Positions 33,101-42,562 are shown, counted from the stretch's first letter. The stretch: DNA of 64,000 bases from Sphingomonas montana (GCF_001956315.1 NZ_MOLY01000041.1:1-64000), one strand, 5' to 3'. A program made the numbers and translations. The notes: generated from the letters alone by a model not told the origin.

Positions 33101-33472
33101 GTGCATCTGATCCATGATCCGAATGCACCACCTGCGGTGGAGACGCGATTTGCCGATTTCCTGACGGTCGACATTAGGGCGGGGACGATCCGGACGTGCA
33201 TCCCGTTCGAGGGGGCGCGCAATCCGTCGTTCGTCCTGACGATCGATTTCGGCCCGGCGGTGGGCGTGCGCAAGAGTGCGGCGCAGATCACCGAGCGTTA
33301 TGCGCCGGAGGAACTGGTCGGGCGGCGGGTGATGGCGGTGGTGAATTTTCCGCCGCGGCAGATCGGGCGGATGCGGTCCGAGGTGCTGGTGCTGGGGTTC
33401 GCCGATGCGGATGGGGCGATCGTGCTGGCCGTGCCCGATGAGGATGTGCCGGATGGGGCTCGGTTGGCTTGA
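33101..33472 (+). CDS. csaA: CsaA-type tRNA-binding domain protein
   Basis: 123-residue protein with an OB-fold of the CsaA/EMAP-II type, which binds tRNA or acts as a secretion-related chaperone in some bacteria. The family core DFLTVDIRAGTIRTC, GVRKSAAQITERYAPEELVGRRV and VVNFPPRQIGRMRSEVLVLG is complete. The start is a GTG. An intrinsic terminator follows. Its precise role in alphaproteobacteria is not established. Confidence 0.87.
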   Translation: MHLIHDPNAPPAVETRFADFLTVDIRAGTIRTCIPFEGARNPSFVLTIDFGPAVGVRKSAAQITERYAPEELVGRRVMAVVNFPPRQIGRMRSEVLVLGFADADGAIVLAVPDEDVPDGARLA

Positions 33473-33522
33473 GCCGTTTGAGGGCCGATTGCGCTTCTTA
33501 GGCGCTGTTGCCCCCACCCCAA

Positions 33523-33550
33523 CCCCTCCCTTGAAGGAGAGGGGCTTTTT
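33523..33550 (+). terminator. Intrinsic terminator after csaA
   Basis: CCCCTCCCTT, a short loop, and GAGAGGGG followed by CTTTTT. It lies 50 bases after the csaA stop on the same strand. Confidence 0.8.
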
Positions 33551-33592
33551 GTTGTTCTTGTGCTCGTTGTTGTTCCTCGGCGGAGGCCGTGG

Positions 33593-33635
33593 CCTAGGTG
33601 GCCGCGTTTCACCTAGGCCCCGGCCTTCGCCGGGG
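33593..33635. repeat. Nested palindromes between csaA and hemA
   Basis: CCTAGGTG ... CACCTAGG (33593-33617) is followed directly by CCCCGGCCTTCGCCGGGG (33618-33635). It lies between two convergent genes, the only structures besides the terminator in this gap. Confidence 0.75.
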
Positions 33636-33653
33636 AACTATCAAGGTTTGTTG

Positions 33654-34868
33654 TTATGCCGCCAGGCGGAGTTCCATGCGATCCCAGATTTCGAGGAGCG
33701 CGTTGGTCAGGTCGCGCATCATGGATTCGTCGTGCGCGGGGCCGGGGGTGAAGCGGAGGCGTTCGGTGCCGCGCGGGACCGTCGGGTAGTTGATCGGCTG
33801 GACGTAGACGCCGTATTCGGCCAGCAGGATGTCGCTGATCCGCTTGGCCTTGACCGGGTCGCCGATCATCAGCGGCACGATGTGCGTGGTGGACGGCATG
33901 ACGGGCAGGCCGGCGTCGGCGAACATCGTCTTCAGTCGCGTGGCGGCGGCCTGTTGCCCGTCGCGTTCGACCGACGATGCCTTCAGGTGGCGGACGCTGG
34001 CGAGCGCGCCGGCGACTAGCACGGGCGACAGCGAGGTCGTGAAGATGAAGCCGGGCGCATAGCTGCGGATGACGTCGACGATCGTCTGGTCGGTCGCGAT
34101 GTAGCCGCCCATCACGCCGAACGCCTTGCCCAGCGTCCCCTCGATGATGTTGACGCGGTCGGCGACGGCGTCGCGTTCTGAGATACCGCCGCCGCGCGCG
34201 CCGTACATGCCGACGGCGTGGACCTCGTCCAGATAGGTGAGCGCGTTATACTTGTCCGACAGGTCGCAGATCGCCGCGATCGGTGCGACGTCGCCATCCA
34301 TCGAATAGACGCTTTCGAACGCGATCAGCTTTGGTGCATCCGGGTTCGCGGCGGCGAGCAGTTCCTCGAGATGGTCGAGGTCGTTGTGGCGGAACACCTG
34401 CTTTTCGCAGCCTGAGTTACGGATGCCGGCGATCATCGAGGCGTGGTTGAGTTCGTCGGAGAAGATGATGCAGCCGGGCAGGATCTTGGCGAGCGTCGAC
34501 AGCGTCGCGTCGTTGGAGACATAGCCCGAGGTGAACAGCAAGGCGGCCTGCTTGCCGTGCAGGTCGGCAAGCTCTCCCTCAAGCTGGATATGATAATGCG
34601 TATTGCCGCCGATGTTGCGCGTGCCGCCGGAGCCGGCGCCGACATCGTGGAGCGCATCCTCCATCGCGGTGACGACGGCGGGGTGCTGGCCCATGGCGAG
34701 ATAGTCGTTGGAACACCAGACGGTGATCGGCTTCGGCCCGTTATGGCCGGCGAAACAGCGCGCGTTCGGGAACGACCCCTTGTTTCGCAGGATATCGATG
34801 AAGACCCGGTAGCGCCCTTCGGCATGAAGGCGATCGATCGCCTGATTGAAAACACGCTGATAGTCCAA
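33654..34868 (-). CDS. hemA: 5-aminolevulinate synthase
   Basis: PLP enzyme of 404 residues condensing glycine and succinyl-CoA to 5-aminolevulinate, the C4 route to haem found in alphaproteobacteria. The PLP lysine is near residue 248 in [13 protein letters not shown]; the glycine loop [15 protein letters not shown] and [12 protein letters not shown] are typical. A TTG start at 34868 gives the family N-terminus (M)DYQRVF and has GGAG eight bases upstream; a GTG at 34877 is the alternative but overlaps that ribosome site. The class-specific C4 enzyme supports the taxonomic call. Confidence 0.96.
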   Translation of the reverse strand: MDYQRVFNQAIDRLHAEGRYRVFIDILRNKGSFPNARCFAGHNGPKPITVWCSNDYLAMGQHPAVVTAMEDALHDVGAGSGGTRNIGGNTHYHIQLEGELADLHGKQAALLFTSGYVSNDATLSTLAKILPGCIIFSDELNHASMIAGIRNSGCEKQVFRHNDLDHLEELLAAANPDAPKLIAFESVYSMDGDVAPIAAICDLSDKYNALTYLDEVHAVGMYGARGGGISERDAVADRVNIIEGTLGKAFGVMGGYIATDQTIVDVIRSYAPGFIFTTSLSPVLVAGALASVRHLKASSVERDGQQAAATRLKTMFADAGLPVMPSTTHIVPLMIGDPVKAKRISDILLAEYGVYVQPINYPTVPRGTERLRFTPGPAHDESMMRDLTNALLEIWDRMELRLAA

Positions 34869-34984
34869 CCGGGGCACTCCGGAACCAAGATGATGCCGGT
34901 ATGTACGACCGCGGGGGCCGGAACTCCAGCGTGATCGCAGCGCAGCATTGCGGCATTTTGTCTCGCCATGATCGACGTGGCCGA

Positions 34985-35782
34985 TCAGAGCCGTTCGTGC
35001 CGTTCCAGCCGGAACCGGGCAAGGCTGGCCGCGAAGGCGGGGGCGGGATCGATCGGCCCGGTGAACACCGCGATGCCGGGTGCGGCGGTGGCCGGCCAGG
35101 ACTGGCCCTGCGTCAGGTGGACGATGCGGCGCGCGATGCCCGGCCCGCCGTCGACGAAGTGCAGCGGGCGGGGTGCGACGGCCGCCAGCCGGTCCGCCAC
35201 GAGCGGGAAATGCGTGCAGGCAAGCACGACCGTATCGATGCGGTCACCGCCGGGCTGATCGAGCAAGCCGGACAGGACGGCGGCATAGGCGGCGTCGGCG
35301 GTGGCATCGCCGCGCAGATCCGCCTCGGCCAGCGCGACGAGTGCTGCGGATCCGTGGCGCAGCACCAGGCAGTCCGCGGCATATTCCGCGGCCAGCCGAT
35401 CGACATAGGGTTGCCGCACGGTGGCATCTGTGCCGAGCACGCCGATGACCCGGGTGCGCGATGCCAGCGCGGCCGGGCGGATGGCGGGCACCGTGCCGAC
35501 GACGGGGATGTCGAGCGCGGCGCGCACCGGTCCCAGCGCGATGGTGGACGCGGTGTTGCAGGCGATGACCACCAGCCGCGGACGGTAGCGTTCGGCCAGC
35601 CGGCCGAGCAGGACGGGCACGCGGCCGGCGATTTCGCCCTCCGACTTCACGCCGTAGGGGAAGAAGGCGTTGTCCGCGGCATAGACGATCGGGGCAAGCG
35701 GCAGCGCGGCGCGCGTGGGGGCAAGGACCGACAGGCCGCCGATGCCGGAGTCGAAGAACAGGATCGGGCGGAGGTCCGGCAT
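34985..35782 (-). CDS. murI: Glutamate racemase
   Basis: Racemase making D-glutamate for peptidoglycan; 265 residues. The paired catalytic cysteines are C75 (VIACNTAST) and C189 ([10 protein letters not shown]), and the N-terminal DSGIGGLSV motif is intact. The ATG at 35782 gives normal length; the longer open frame upstream runs into a repeat. It lies upstream of hemA in the same direction. Confidence 0.95.
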   Translation of the reverse strand: MPDLRPILFFDSGIGGLSVLAPTRAALPLAPIVYAADNAFFPYGVKSEGEIAGRVPVLLGRLAERYRPRLVVIACNTASTIALGPVRAALDIPVVGTVPAIRPAALASRTRVIGVLGTDATVRQPYVDRLAAEYAADCLVLRHGSAALVALAEADLRGDATADAAYAAVLSGLLDQPGGDRIDTVVLACTHFPLVADRLAAVAPRPLHFVDGGPGIARRIVHLTQGQSWPATAAPGIAVFTGPIDPAPAFAASLARFRLERHERL

Positions 35783-35877
35783 GCGGCGCGTCGTAGCAGG
35801 GGGGTGGGTCGGGAAGCTAGGTGGGACGGTGGCCAGGTGGCGTGGCTCGGGTTTTCCCCGTTCGCTCCGCCTCCCAT

Positions 35878-35989
35878 CCCGTCCCTGCCGAGCGCAGTCG
35901 AGGCACGTTCCCCCGAGCGCAGCCGAGGGGTGCTGTGGGCTTCTCGACAGCACTCGAAGTGTCCCTCGACTTCGCTCGGGATGGGCGGG
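35878..35989. repeat. Palindromic repeat family B in the murI-plsY gap
   Basis: Left arm CCCGTCCCTGCCGAGCGCAG and right arm ending CTTCGCTCGGGATGGGCGG with an inner GAGCGCAGCCGAGG/CTCGAC pairing. It occupies a third of the 334-base divergent gap 35783-36116. The rest of that gap holds no reading frame or promoter I can defend. Confidence 0.88.
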
Positions 35990-36116
35990 TTGCGCAGTAA
36001 CCGTTGTCCTCTCTTCGGAATGTCGGAGGCGAAGCACCGCTCCTGACCAAGATCATTTGCGTCCCGGTGCGGGGGCGCTATGTTCTGCGCGACTGGGGGG
36101 CGTGACGATTTCGACG

Positions 36117-36734
36117 ATGGAACCGTGGATGGTGGCGGCGCTGGTGATGGTCGGCGCGTACCTGCTTGGGGCCGTGCCGTTCGGCATCCTGCTGACCCGC
36201 ATGACCGGCGCGGGCGACCTGCGGACGATCGGTTCGGGCAATATCGGCGCGACCAACGTGCTGCGCACCGGGCGCAAGGGGCTGGCGGCGGCGACGTTGC
36301 TGCTGGATGCGGGCAAGGGCGCGGTGGCGGTGCTGGCGGCAGGTGCGATCGACCCGGCACTGATGCCGGCGGCGGGGGCCGCGGCGTTCTTCGGCCATTG
36401 CTATCCCGCCTGGCTGCGGTTCCGCGGCGGCAAGGGCGTGGCGACGTTGCTGGGCATCGCGCTGGCGCTGCACTGGCCGACCGGCATGATCTTCGCAGGC
36501 GTCTGGATCGCCGCGATGGCGGTGACGCGCTATTCCTCGGTGGGCGGGATCGCGGCGGCGGCGGTCACGCCCGTGGCGGCGGCGTTCTTCGGCCAGTTCG
36601 ATCTGGTCCCGCTGTTCCTGGCGCTGGCGCTGATGGTGTCGTGGAAGCATCGCAGCAATGTGGAACGGTTGCTGGACGGGACCGAGCCACGCATCGGCCG
36701 CAGCAAGCCCGAACTGCCCGGCGGTGACAGCTGA
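36117..36734 (+). CDS. plsY: Acyl-phosphate:glycerol-3-phosphate acyltransferase
   Basis: Membrane enzyme of 205 residues starting phospholipid synthesis by acylating glycerol 3-phosphate with acyl-phosphate. Five membrane helices are predicted, with the three conserved cytoplasmic motifs: GSGNIGATNVLRTGRKG, FRGGKGVATLLG and SWKHRSNVERLLDGTE. The ATG at 36117 lacks a ribosome site; a GTG at 36102 has a G-rich stretch before it and may be the real start. Its end overlaps dprA by 11 bases if dprA uses its GTG. Confidence 0.95.
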   Translation: MEPWMVAALVMVGAYLLGAVPFGILLTRMTGAGDLRTIGSGNIGATNVLRTGRKGLAAATLLLDAGKGAVAVLAAGAIDPALMPAAGAAAFFGHCYPAWLRFRGGKGVATLLGIALALHWPTGMIFAGVWIAAMAVTRYSSVGGIAAAAVTPVAAAFFGQFDLVPLFLALALMVSWKHRSNVERLLDGTEPRIGRSKPELPGGDS

Positions 36735-37854
36735 CTTGGCCGATGCGACGCTGTACGACGACCGGATCGCCCGGCTCCGGCTGATCCGGACCGCGGGGAT
36801 CGGGCCGGTCACCTACCGCCAGCTGATCGCGCGGTTCGGCACGCCGGCGGCGGCGCTGGCCGCGGTGCCGGACATGGCGCGGCGCGGCGGCGGAAAGGCC
36901 CCGGCGGTGGCGACACTGGCTGCGGTGGAGGCGGAGGTCGCCGCGGTCGAGCGGTTGGGCGCACGCTATCTGTTCGTTGGGCAGGGGCTGTACCCGCCGC
37001 TGCTCGCGCATATCGAGACCGCGCCGCCCGCACTGATCCTGCGCGGGCGGACGGCCTTGCTGGAACGGCAGGCGGTGGCGATCGTGGGCGCGCGCAACGC
37101 GTCGGCCGCCGCGGTGCGGTTCGCGCGCGGGCTGGCCGCCGAACTGGCGGATGCGGGATATCTGGTGGTGTCGGGCCTGGCGCGCGGGATCGATACAGCA
37201 GCACATGCGGGGGCCGGGGCGGCGCGGACGGCCGGCGTGATCGCAGGCGGGATCGACATCGTCTATCCGCCCGAAAATGCGGACCTGCAGCGTGCGATCG
37301 GCGACGGCGGGCTGTTGCTGGCCGAACAGCCGCCGGGGACGGAGCCGCGCGCCCGGCATTTCCCCTATCGCAACCGGATCATCGCGGGGCTGGCCGGGGG
37401 TACGGTGGTGGTGGAGGCGGCGCCGCGGTCAGGATCGCTCATCACCGCACGGCTGGCGTCCGAGTTCGGCCGCGACGTGATGGCGGTGCCGGGTTCACCG
37501 CTCGACCCGCGGGCGCAGGGCTGCAACCTGCTGATCCGCGAGGGGGCGGTACTGGTGCAGTCGGCCGCCGACGTGATCGAGGCGATCGGGCCGATCGGCC
37601 GCAATGCGGCGCACGGCACGGGTCAGGGGGTCGCGGCGCCGACGCGTGAATATGAAGCTCCGCCACCGGTCGATGCGGACGACCGCGACCGGACGCGGGT
37701 GGTGGGGCTGCTCGGCCCGACCGCGGTGGGAGTGGACGAGATCGTGCGGCAGGCGGGCCTGGCGCCCGCGATCGTGCAGACGGTTTTGCTGGAACTGGAA
37801 CTGGGCGGGCGGCTGGACCGTCATGCCGGCGGGCGGGTCAGCCTGTCCTTCTGA
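36724..37854 (+). CDS. dprA: DNA-processing protein DprA
   Basis: Single-stranded-DNA-binding, RecA-loading protein of natural transformation; 376 residues. An N-terminal HhH/SAM-like region (LRLIRTAGIGPVTYRQLIARFG) precedes the Rossmann core (AVAIVGARNASAAAVRFARG, VVSGLARGIDTAAHAGAG, GGIDIVYPPEN, FPYRNRIIAGLAGGTVVVEA) and a C-terminal winged-helix domain (VVGLLGPTAVGVDEIVRQAG). It begins at a GTG overlapping plsY, or a TTG at 36736. The plsY-dprA-topA order is common in sphingomonads as I recall. Confidence 0.95.
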   Translation: MTADLADATLYDDRIARLRLIRTAGIGPVTYRQLIARFGTPAAALAAVPDMARRGGGKAPAVATLAAVEAEVAAVERLGARYLFVGQGLYPPLLAHIETAPPALILRGRTALLERQAVAIVGARNASAAAVRFARGLAAELADAGYLVVSGLARGIDTAAHAGAGAARTAGVIAGGIDIVYPPENADLQRAIGDGGLLLAEQPPGTEPRARHFPYRNRIIAGLAGGTVVVEAAPRSGSLITARLASEFGRDVMAVPGSPLDPRAQGCNLLIREGAVLVQSAADVIEAIGPIGRNAAHGTGQGVAAPTREYEAPPPVDADDRDRTRVVGLLGPTAVGVDEIVRQAGLAPAIVQTVLLELELGGRLDRHAGGRVSLSF

Positions 37855-38242
37855 AGGCTCTGAACGTTCTGAACGATGCAATTCGGGCAAGCCCCGGTGT
37901 CGCAAATTTGTAAGATTTGGTTTGCAACCGATCCCGCTGACCCTACGTAGATCGGACGCGGCAACCGACTTGCCGCTCGCTCCGTCGGCCAATCCCCCCC
38001 CCGGCCGACGGAGCGTTACGGCTGCCGCGCGACGCGCGACAGCGGTCGCTTCCCGAATTTGAACCACGGTGCGTCGCGATGTCGACCCGCGCCGGGGATG
38101 ACGCCGCGTCGGCCGCCCTGTAGGAGGCGTGCGGCGGGGATGCGCGGGACGGACGGCGTCCCCATCTGCGCCGCGACTTGACGACCGGGGGCGGGCATCG
38201 CCACCCTCGTGCGTACATGTGAGAGATTGAAGGCTTGCCGCA
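37855..38242. other. Gene-free gap between dprA and topA
   Basis: 388 bases with no supportable reading frame. The notable structure is a 13-base stem, CGCTCCGTCGGCC at 37978-37990 with GGCCGACGGAGCG at 38003-38015, around a C-rich loop of 12. It may terminate dprA transcription, although no T-run follows. The topA promoter must lie in the last 200 bases but no clear hexamers are seen. A GAAGG ribosome site precedes topA. Confidence 0.6.
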
Positions 38243-40903
38243 ATGAAACTCGTCGTCGTCGAATCGCCCGCCAAGGCCAAGACCATCGAGAAATATCTCG
38301 GCCCGGGATACCGCGTGCTGGCATCCTACGGCCATGTCCGCGACCTGCCGCCCAAGGACGGATCGGTCGATCCCGACGACGGTTTCGCCATGCAGTGGGA
38401 GAATTATGCGGACAAGGCGCGCCAGCTGAAGGCGATCACCGACGAGGCGAAGGGGGCCGACACGCTGATCCTGGCGACCGATCCGGACCGCGAGGGCGAG
38501 GCGATCAGCTGGCACGTGCAGGAGGTGCTGCGCAAGCGGAAGGCGTTGCCGAGCGACGTGCAGCGTGTGACGTTCAACGCGATCACCAAGCAGGCGGTGA
38601 CCGAGGCGATGGGCCGGCCGCGCGCGCTGGACGAGGACCTGATCGACGCATATCGCGCACGCCGGGCGCTCGATTATCTGGTCGGGTTCACGCTTTCGCC
38701 CGTGCTGTGGCGCAAGCTGCCGGGGGCGAAGTCCGCGGGGCGGGTGCAGTCGGTGGCGCTGCGGCTGGTGGTGGACCGCGAGCGCGAGATCGAGGCGTTC
38801 GTCCACCAAGAATATTGGTCGGTCACCGCGGTGTTCGAGCAGGACGGCGTCGCGTTCACGAGCCGGCTGGTGCGGTGGAAGGGCCAGAAGCTCGACCGGC
38901 TGTCGATCGGCAATGGCGGCGATGCGGCCGCGGCGAAGGCGGCGGTCGAGGCCGGGCGCTTCTCGGTAGAGAGCGTCGAGACCAAGCCGCTGACCCGCAA
39001 TCCGCCGGCGCCGTTCACGACATCGACGTTGCAGCAGGAGGCGGCGCGCAAGCTGGGCTTCTCGGCCAGCCACACGATGCGCGTGGCGCAGGCGCTGTAT
39101 GAGGACGGCGCGATCACGTACATGCGGACCGACGGCGTGCAGATGGACCATAGCGCCATTTCCGCAGCGCGGGGCGCGATCGCGAACCGCTACGACGCAT
39201 CCTATGTGCCGGACAAGCCGCGGCTCTACACGACGAAGGCGAAGAATGCGCAGGAGGCGCATGAGGCGATCCGGCCGACCGATTTCGGGCGCGACAAGGC
39301 GGGATCGGGTGACCATGCGCGGTTGTACGACCTGATCTTCAAGCGAGCGCTCGCCAGTCAGATGGCGTCGGCGCGGCTGGAGCGGACGACGGTGGAGCTG
39401 GCCGACCAGACCGGGCAGCAGGCGCTGCGCGCGACCGGTCAGGTCGTGTTGTTCCCGGGCTACCTCGCACTCTACGAGGAGGGCCGCGACGACGAGGCGG
39501 ACGAGGAGAGCCGCCGCCTGCCGCGGATGAAGGAGGGCGACGGGCCGGCGCGCAAGTCGGTCGACAGCGAGCAGCATTTCACGCAGCCGCCGCCGCGTTA
39601 TTCCGAGGCCAGCCTCGTCAAGAAGATGGAGGAACTCGGCATCGGGCGGCCGTCGACCTATGCGTCGGTGCTGCAGGTGCTGAAGGACCGCGACTATGTG
39701 ACGGTCGAGAAGAACCGTTTCACGCCGAACGAGAGCGGGCGGCTGGTGACGGCGTTTCTCGAGCGCTTCTTCGAACGCTATGTCAGCTACGATTTCACCG
39801 CGGGGCTGGAGAACAGCCTGGACGATGTGTCGGGTGGGCGGGCCGAATGGCAGGCGGTGCTGGAGGCGTTCTGGCGTGATTTCAAGCCGAAGACCGCCGA
39901 GGTGATGGAGCAGAAGCCTTCGGAAGTGACGGCGGAGCTGGACATATTCCTGGGGTCCTACCTGTTCCCCGAGAAGGAGGACGGGACCGATCCGCGGGCG
40001 TGCCCGGCATGCGGCGACGGGAAGCTGGCGCTGCGTGGCGGCAAGTTCGGCGCGTTCGTGGCGTGTTCCAACTATCCGGAGTGCAAATATACGCGGCGGT
40101 TCGCGCAGGCGGGCGGGGCGGAGGCGGGGGCCGATACCGGGCCGGTGGCGCTGGGTATTGATCCGGAGACGCAGCTGGAGGTCAGCAAGCGGACCGGGCG
40201 GTTCGGGCCCTATGTGCAGCTGGGTGACGAGAAGGACGCCAAGCGCGCGTCGATTCCGAAGGATTTCGGGGCGGAGGTGGATCTGGAGGGTGCGCTGAAG
40301 CTGCTGTCGCTGCCGCGGACGGTGGGCGCGCATCCGGAGAGCGGGCTGGATATCGTCGCGTCGATCGGGCGTTACGGGCCATATTTGTTGCATGACGGCA
40401 AGTACGCCCGATTGCAGACGACGGCGGACGTGTTCGAGACGGGCATGAACGCGGCGGTGGTCAAGCTGGCCGAGGCGGCGGCCGGTGGCGGGCGTGGACG
40501 CGGGGCGGCGAAGGAGCCGCTGGCCGCATTCGGCGACAGTCCGGTGACGGGCAAGCCGGTGAAGCTGATGGAGGGGCGGTTCGGCCCCTATGTGACCGAC
40601 GGCGAGACCAACGCGACGCTGCCCAAGACGGCCGATCCGGCGACGATGACCGCGGACGAGGCATTGATGCTGCTGGCCGAGCGTGCGGCGAAGGGCCCGC
40701 CGAAGGGGAAGAAGAAGGCGCCGGTGAAGAAGGCGGCCGCGGCGAAGAAGCCCGCAGCGGCGAAGGCGGGGGCCGATGCACCTGCGGCCAAGACGGCGGC
40801 CGTGAAGAAGGCACCGGCCAAGAAAGCAGCTCCGAAGAAGGCTGGCGCGAAGCCGGCGGCTGCGAAGAAGCCGGCTGTGAAGAAGGCGGTGGCGGCGGAG
40901 TGA
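38243..40903 (+). CDS. topA: DNA topoisomerase I
   Basis: Type IA topoisomerase relaxing negative supercoils; 886 residues. The TOPRIM domain opens the protein (VVVESPAKAKTIEKYLG, later LATDPDREGEAISWH). The active-site tyrosine is Y293 in AITYMRTDGV. After the toroidal core come one four-cysteine zinc ribbon (CPAC ... CSNYPEC) and topoisomerase C-terminal repeats (RTGRFGPYVQLG, IGRYGPYLLHDG, EGRFGPYVTDG). The last 70 residues are a Lys/Ala-rich tail of KKAxAAKKP-type units that likely binds DNA. It stands alone with a repeat-bearing gap downstream. Confidence 0.98.
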   Translation: MKLVVVESPAKAKTIEKYLGPGYRVLASYGHVRDLPPKDGSVDPDDGFAMQWENYADKARQLKAITDEAKGADTLILATDPDREGEAISWHVQEVLRKRKALPSDVQRVTFNAITKQAVTEAMGRPRALDEDLIDAYRARRALDYLVGFTLSPVLWRKLPGAKSAGRVQSVALRLVVDREREIEAFVHQEYWSVTAVFEQDGVAFTSRLVRWKGQKLDRLSIGNGGDAAAAKAAVEAGRFSVESVETKPLTRNPPAPFTTSTLQQEAARKLGFSASHTMRVAQALYEDGAITYMRTDGVQMDHSAISAARGAIANRYDASYVPDKPRLYTTKAKNAQEAHEAIRPTDFGRDKAGSGDHARLYDLIFKRALASQMASARLERTTVELADQTGQQALRATGQVVLFPGYLALYEEGRDDEADEESRRLPRMKEGDGPARKSVDSEQHFTQPPPRYSEASLVKKMEELGIGRPSTYASVLQVLKDRDYVTVEKNRFTPNESGRLVTAFLERFFERYVSYDFTAGLENSLDDVSGGRAEWQAVLEAFWRDFKPKTAEVMEQKPSEVTAELDIFLGSYLFPEKEDGTDPRACPACGDGKLALRGGKFGAFVACSNYPECKYTRRFAQAGGAEAGADTGPVALGIDPETQLEVSKRTGRFGPYVQLGDEKDAKRASIPKDFGAEVDLEGALKLLSLPRTVGAHPESGLDIVASIGRYGPYLLHDGKYARLQTTADVFETGMNAAVVKLAEAAAGGGRGRGAAKEPLAAFGDSPVTGKPVKLMEGRFGPYVTDGETNATLPKTADPATMTADEALMLLAERAAKGPPKGKKKAPVKKAAAAKKPAAAKAGADAPAAKTAAVKKAPAKKAAPKKAGAKPAAAKKPAVKKAVAAE

Positions 40904-41447
40904 TCGCGAGCCTTCGTCGTTTCCCGTAGTACAACGGTTATGACGAAGGCCATGACACTCGTAGGTATCGGCAACTCGGTATCGCGGAACTATCCGTTCG
41001 TCGGCAACAAGCGGACGGTGTGGATCGGCGCGTGATTGCATGTGAAGATCAATCCGGTGGGGCTCTTGTTCGACAACAGGCGAGGAACTGCTCGCTTCGA
41101 TGGCGCTTGCTGATGGCGAACTGTCCGAGGCGCAGCTGGCGGATTGGTTCCGGGCGCGGATTGTAGATCAGCAGCTGATGCGGGCGGCGTTTTGCCAGGA
41201 ATGAGCCTGCCCCGCTTTGGGGAATGGCCAAGCAAGTTCTCACAAGGGCAACTTTGGTGATGCTGTGGGCCGTCTCGGCTGCGCTCTGGATGGGCGGCTT
41301 CAGCGAAGATGTCTTCGCGCTGCCTTCCCGCTCCGTTCGGTTCGCGCTTGCCGAGAACCTCGCGCGGCGTTCTCGACAGGCTCGAACCAAACGGGGTGGG
41401 GGTGGATCCTCTTCGAACTATTGCGTGCCAGGTCGGGCCGACCCGCG
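40904..41447. other. Gap after topA with possible gene remnant
   Basis: About 540 bases. No complete gene is convincing, but two short in-frame stretches look protein-like: a frame with ATG at 40940 of about 31 codons, and a frame from 41100 to 41204 reading ADGELSEAQLADWFRAR before its stop, with the same frame open upstream. They could be fragments of a decayed gene or the 3' part of a small one. A truncated family B arm (CTCGGCTGCGCTCTGGATGG) lies at 41271-41292 and a family A pair at 41333-41396. Confidence 0.4.
41333..41396. repeat. Palindromic repeat family A, decayed pair
   Basis: The left arm carries changes (GGTTCGCGCTTGCCGAGAAC); the right arm GTTCTCGACAGGCTCGAACC is intact and ends at 41396. 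It lies just beyond the 3' end of the DsrE-like gene. Confidence 0.88.
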
Positions 41448-41810
41448 TTAGACGACGACCAAGCGATCGTCCCCGAGATCCGCCATGATACTGACCAGAC
41501 CGGCATACTCCGTCGTCGGTTCATAGTCGCTCGGTTGCGTGGCGGTGAGGGTCAGGCCGGACTGGCAGAGGGTGAAGCGGACGCCGAGGGCGAGGGCTTC
41601 GGCATAGTGTGTAGCGAGCGTCGGCAGTCCGGCGTCGGCATGGGCGTCGTCCCCCCGCCCCATGATCGGATCGCGCAGCAGGGTGACCGCTTCGCCTTGC
41701 AGGAAGATGCGCGTCCGACCGCCGAGCGCGGCGGTGGCGGTGGCGAGCGAAAGCGCGGTGCGGAACCGTTCGGACGAGACGTCCGCGACGATGATGGTCA
41801 GCCCGCGCAT
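41448..41810 (-). CDS. DsrE/TusD-like sulfur-relay family protein
   Basis: 120-residue soluble protein with the DsrE/F/H fold: [20 protein letters not shown] at the start, TRIFLQGEAVTLL, and the Cys in VRFTLCQSGLTL at the position where DsrE/TusD proteins often carry the sulfur-accepting residue. It begins inside the end of the MoeB-like gene (13-base overlap), so the two are made together. A role in sulfur transfer is inferred from fold and partner. Confidence 0.8.
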   Translation of the reverse strand: MRGLTIIVADVSSERFRTALSLATATAALGGRTRIFLQGEAVTLLRDPIMGRGDDAHADAGLPTLATHYAEALALGVRFTLCQSGLTLTATQPSDYEPTTEYAGLVSIMADLGDDRLVVV

Positions 41811-42562
41811 CGGCAGCCCGGATCCTTGGGCACGGTGAGCGTGCGAAAGCGGAAGGCGAGCGCGTCGACCAGCAACAGCTTGCCGGCGCTGTCCTCGCCG
41901 AACGGCACGATCTGGCGGATTGTCTCGATCGCGGCGAGGCTGCCGAGAACGCCGGTCAGCGCGCCGAGCACGCCCTGATCCGCGCAGGACGCATCGCCGC
42001 GGTCGGGCGCGTCGCCGACGAGGCAGCGGTAGCAGGGTCGGCCGGGTTCCCAGCCGCGATAGACCGCGAGCTGGCCCTCGAACTGCCCGACGGCCGCGGA
42101 GACGAGCGGGATGCGGCGGGCGAGCGCGGCATCGGCGACCATCAGGCGGGTTTCGAAATTGTCCGAACCGTCGACCACGACGTCGGCATCGTCGGCGAAG
42201 GCGTCGAAGCTGTCCGCTCCAAGTCGTTCGTTGCGCGGTACGAAGCGGACGTCGGGGTTCAGCCGGGCGACCGCATCGGCGGCGGCGGCGACCTTGGACC
42301 GGCCGATGTCGGCGGTGCCGAACAGATATTGGCGCTGGAGGTTGGACAGTGCCACGACGTCGTCATCGACGACGGTCAGGCGGCCGATCCCGGCGGCGGC
42401 AAGCGCCTGGATCAACGGTGCGCCGATGCCGCCCGCGCCGACGATCGCGACATGGGCGGCAAGCAGCGCCTGCTGCCCTGCGCCGCCGATCTCACGCAGC
42501 ACGATGTGCCGGGCATAGCGATCGAGCTGGTCGTCGCCGAGGGGCGGGGGTGCGGCGCTCAC
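41798..42562 (-). CDS. moeB: HesA/MoeB/ThiF family adenylyltransferase
   Basis: E1-like enzyme of 254 residues that adenylates the C-terminal glycine of a sulfur-carrier protein, as in molybdopterin or thiamine synthesis. The nucleotide loop is [14 protein letters not shown]; other landmarks are [17 protein letters not shown] and the catalytic Cys in [11 protein letters not shown]. Zinc cysteines are seen as CYRC and CRC near the end. No rhodanese domain follows, so it is the short form. It is preceded by dut (ATGA overlap) and followed by the DsrE-like gene. MoeB versus ThiF cannot be settled from sequence alone. Confidence 0.87.
   Translation of the reverse strand: MSAAPPPLGDDQLDRYARHIVLREIGGAGQQALLAAHVAIVGAGGIGAPLIQALAAAGIGRLTVVDDDVVALSNLQRQYLFGTADIGRSKVAAAADAVARLNPDVRFVPRNERLGADSFDAFADDADVVVDGSDNFETRLMVADAALARRIPLVSAAVGQFEGQLAVYRGWEPGRPCYRCLVGDAPDRGDASCADQGVLGALTGVLGSLAAIETIRQIVPFGEDSAGKLLLVDALAFRFRTLTVPKDPGCRCAG

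Noticed and set aside
38177-38215. A sigma-70 promoter for topA starting at TTGACG
   Set aside because: The -35-like hexamer has no acceptable -10 partner at 16-18 bases.
37943-41041. A 1032-codon open frame on the minus strand opposite topA
   Set aside because: Arg/His-rich shadow of a high-GC gene; topA on the plus strand has every family motif.
40990-41235. A minus-strand ORF of 81 codons after topA
   Set aside because: No ribosome site, mixed composition and no protein-like pattern; the plus-strand remnant is the better reading.
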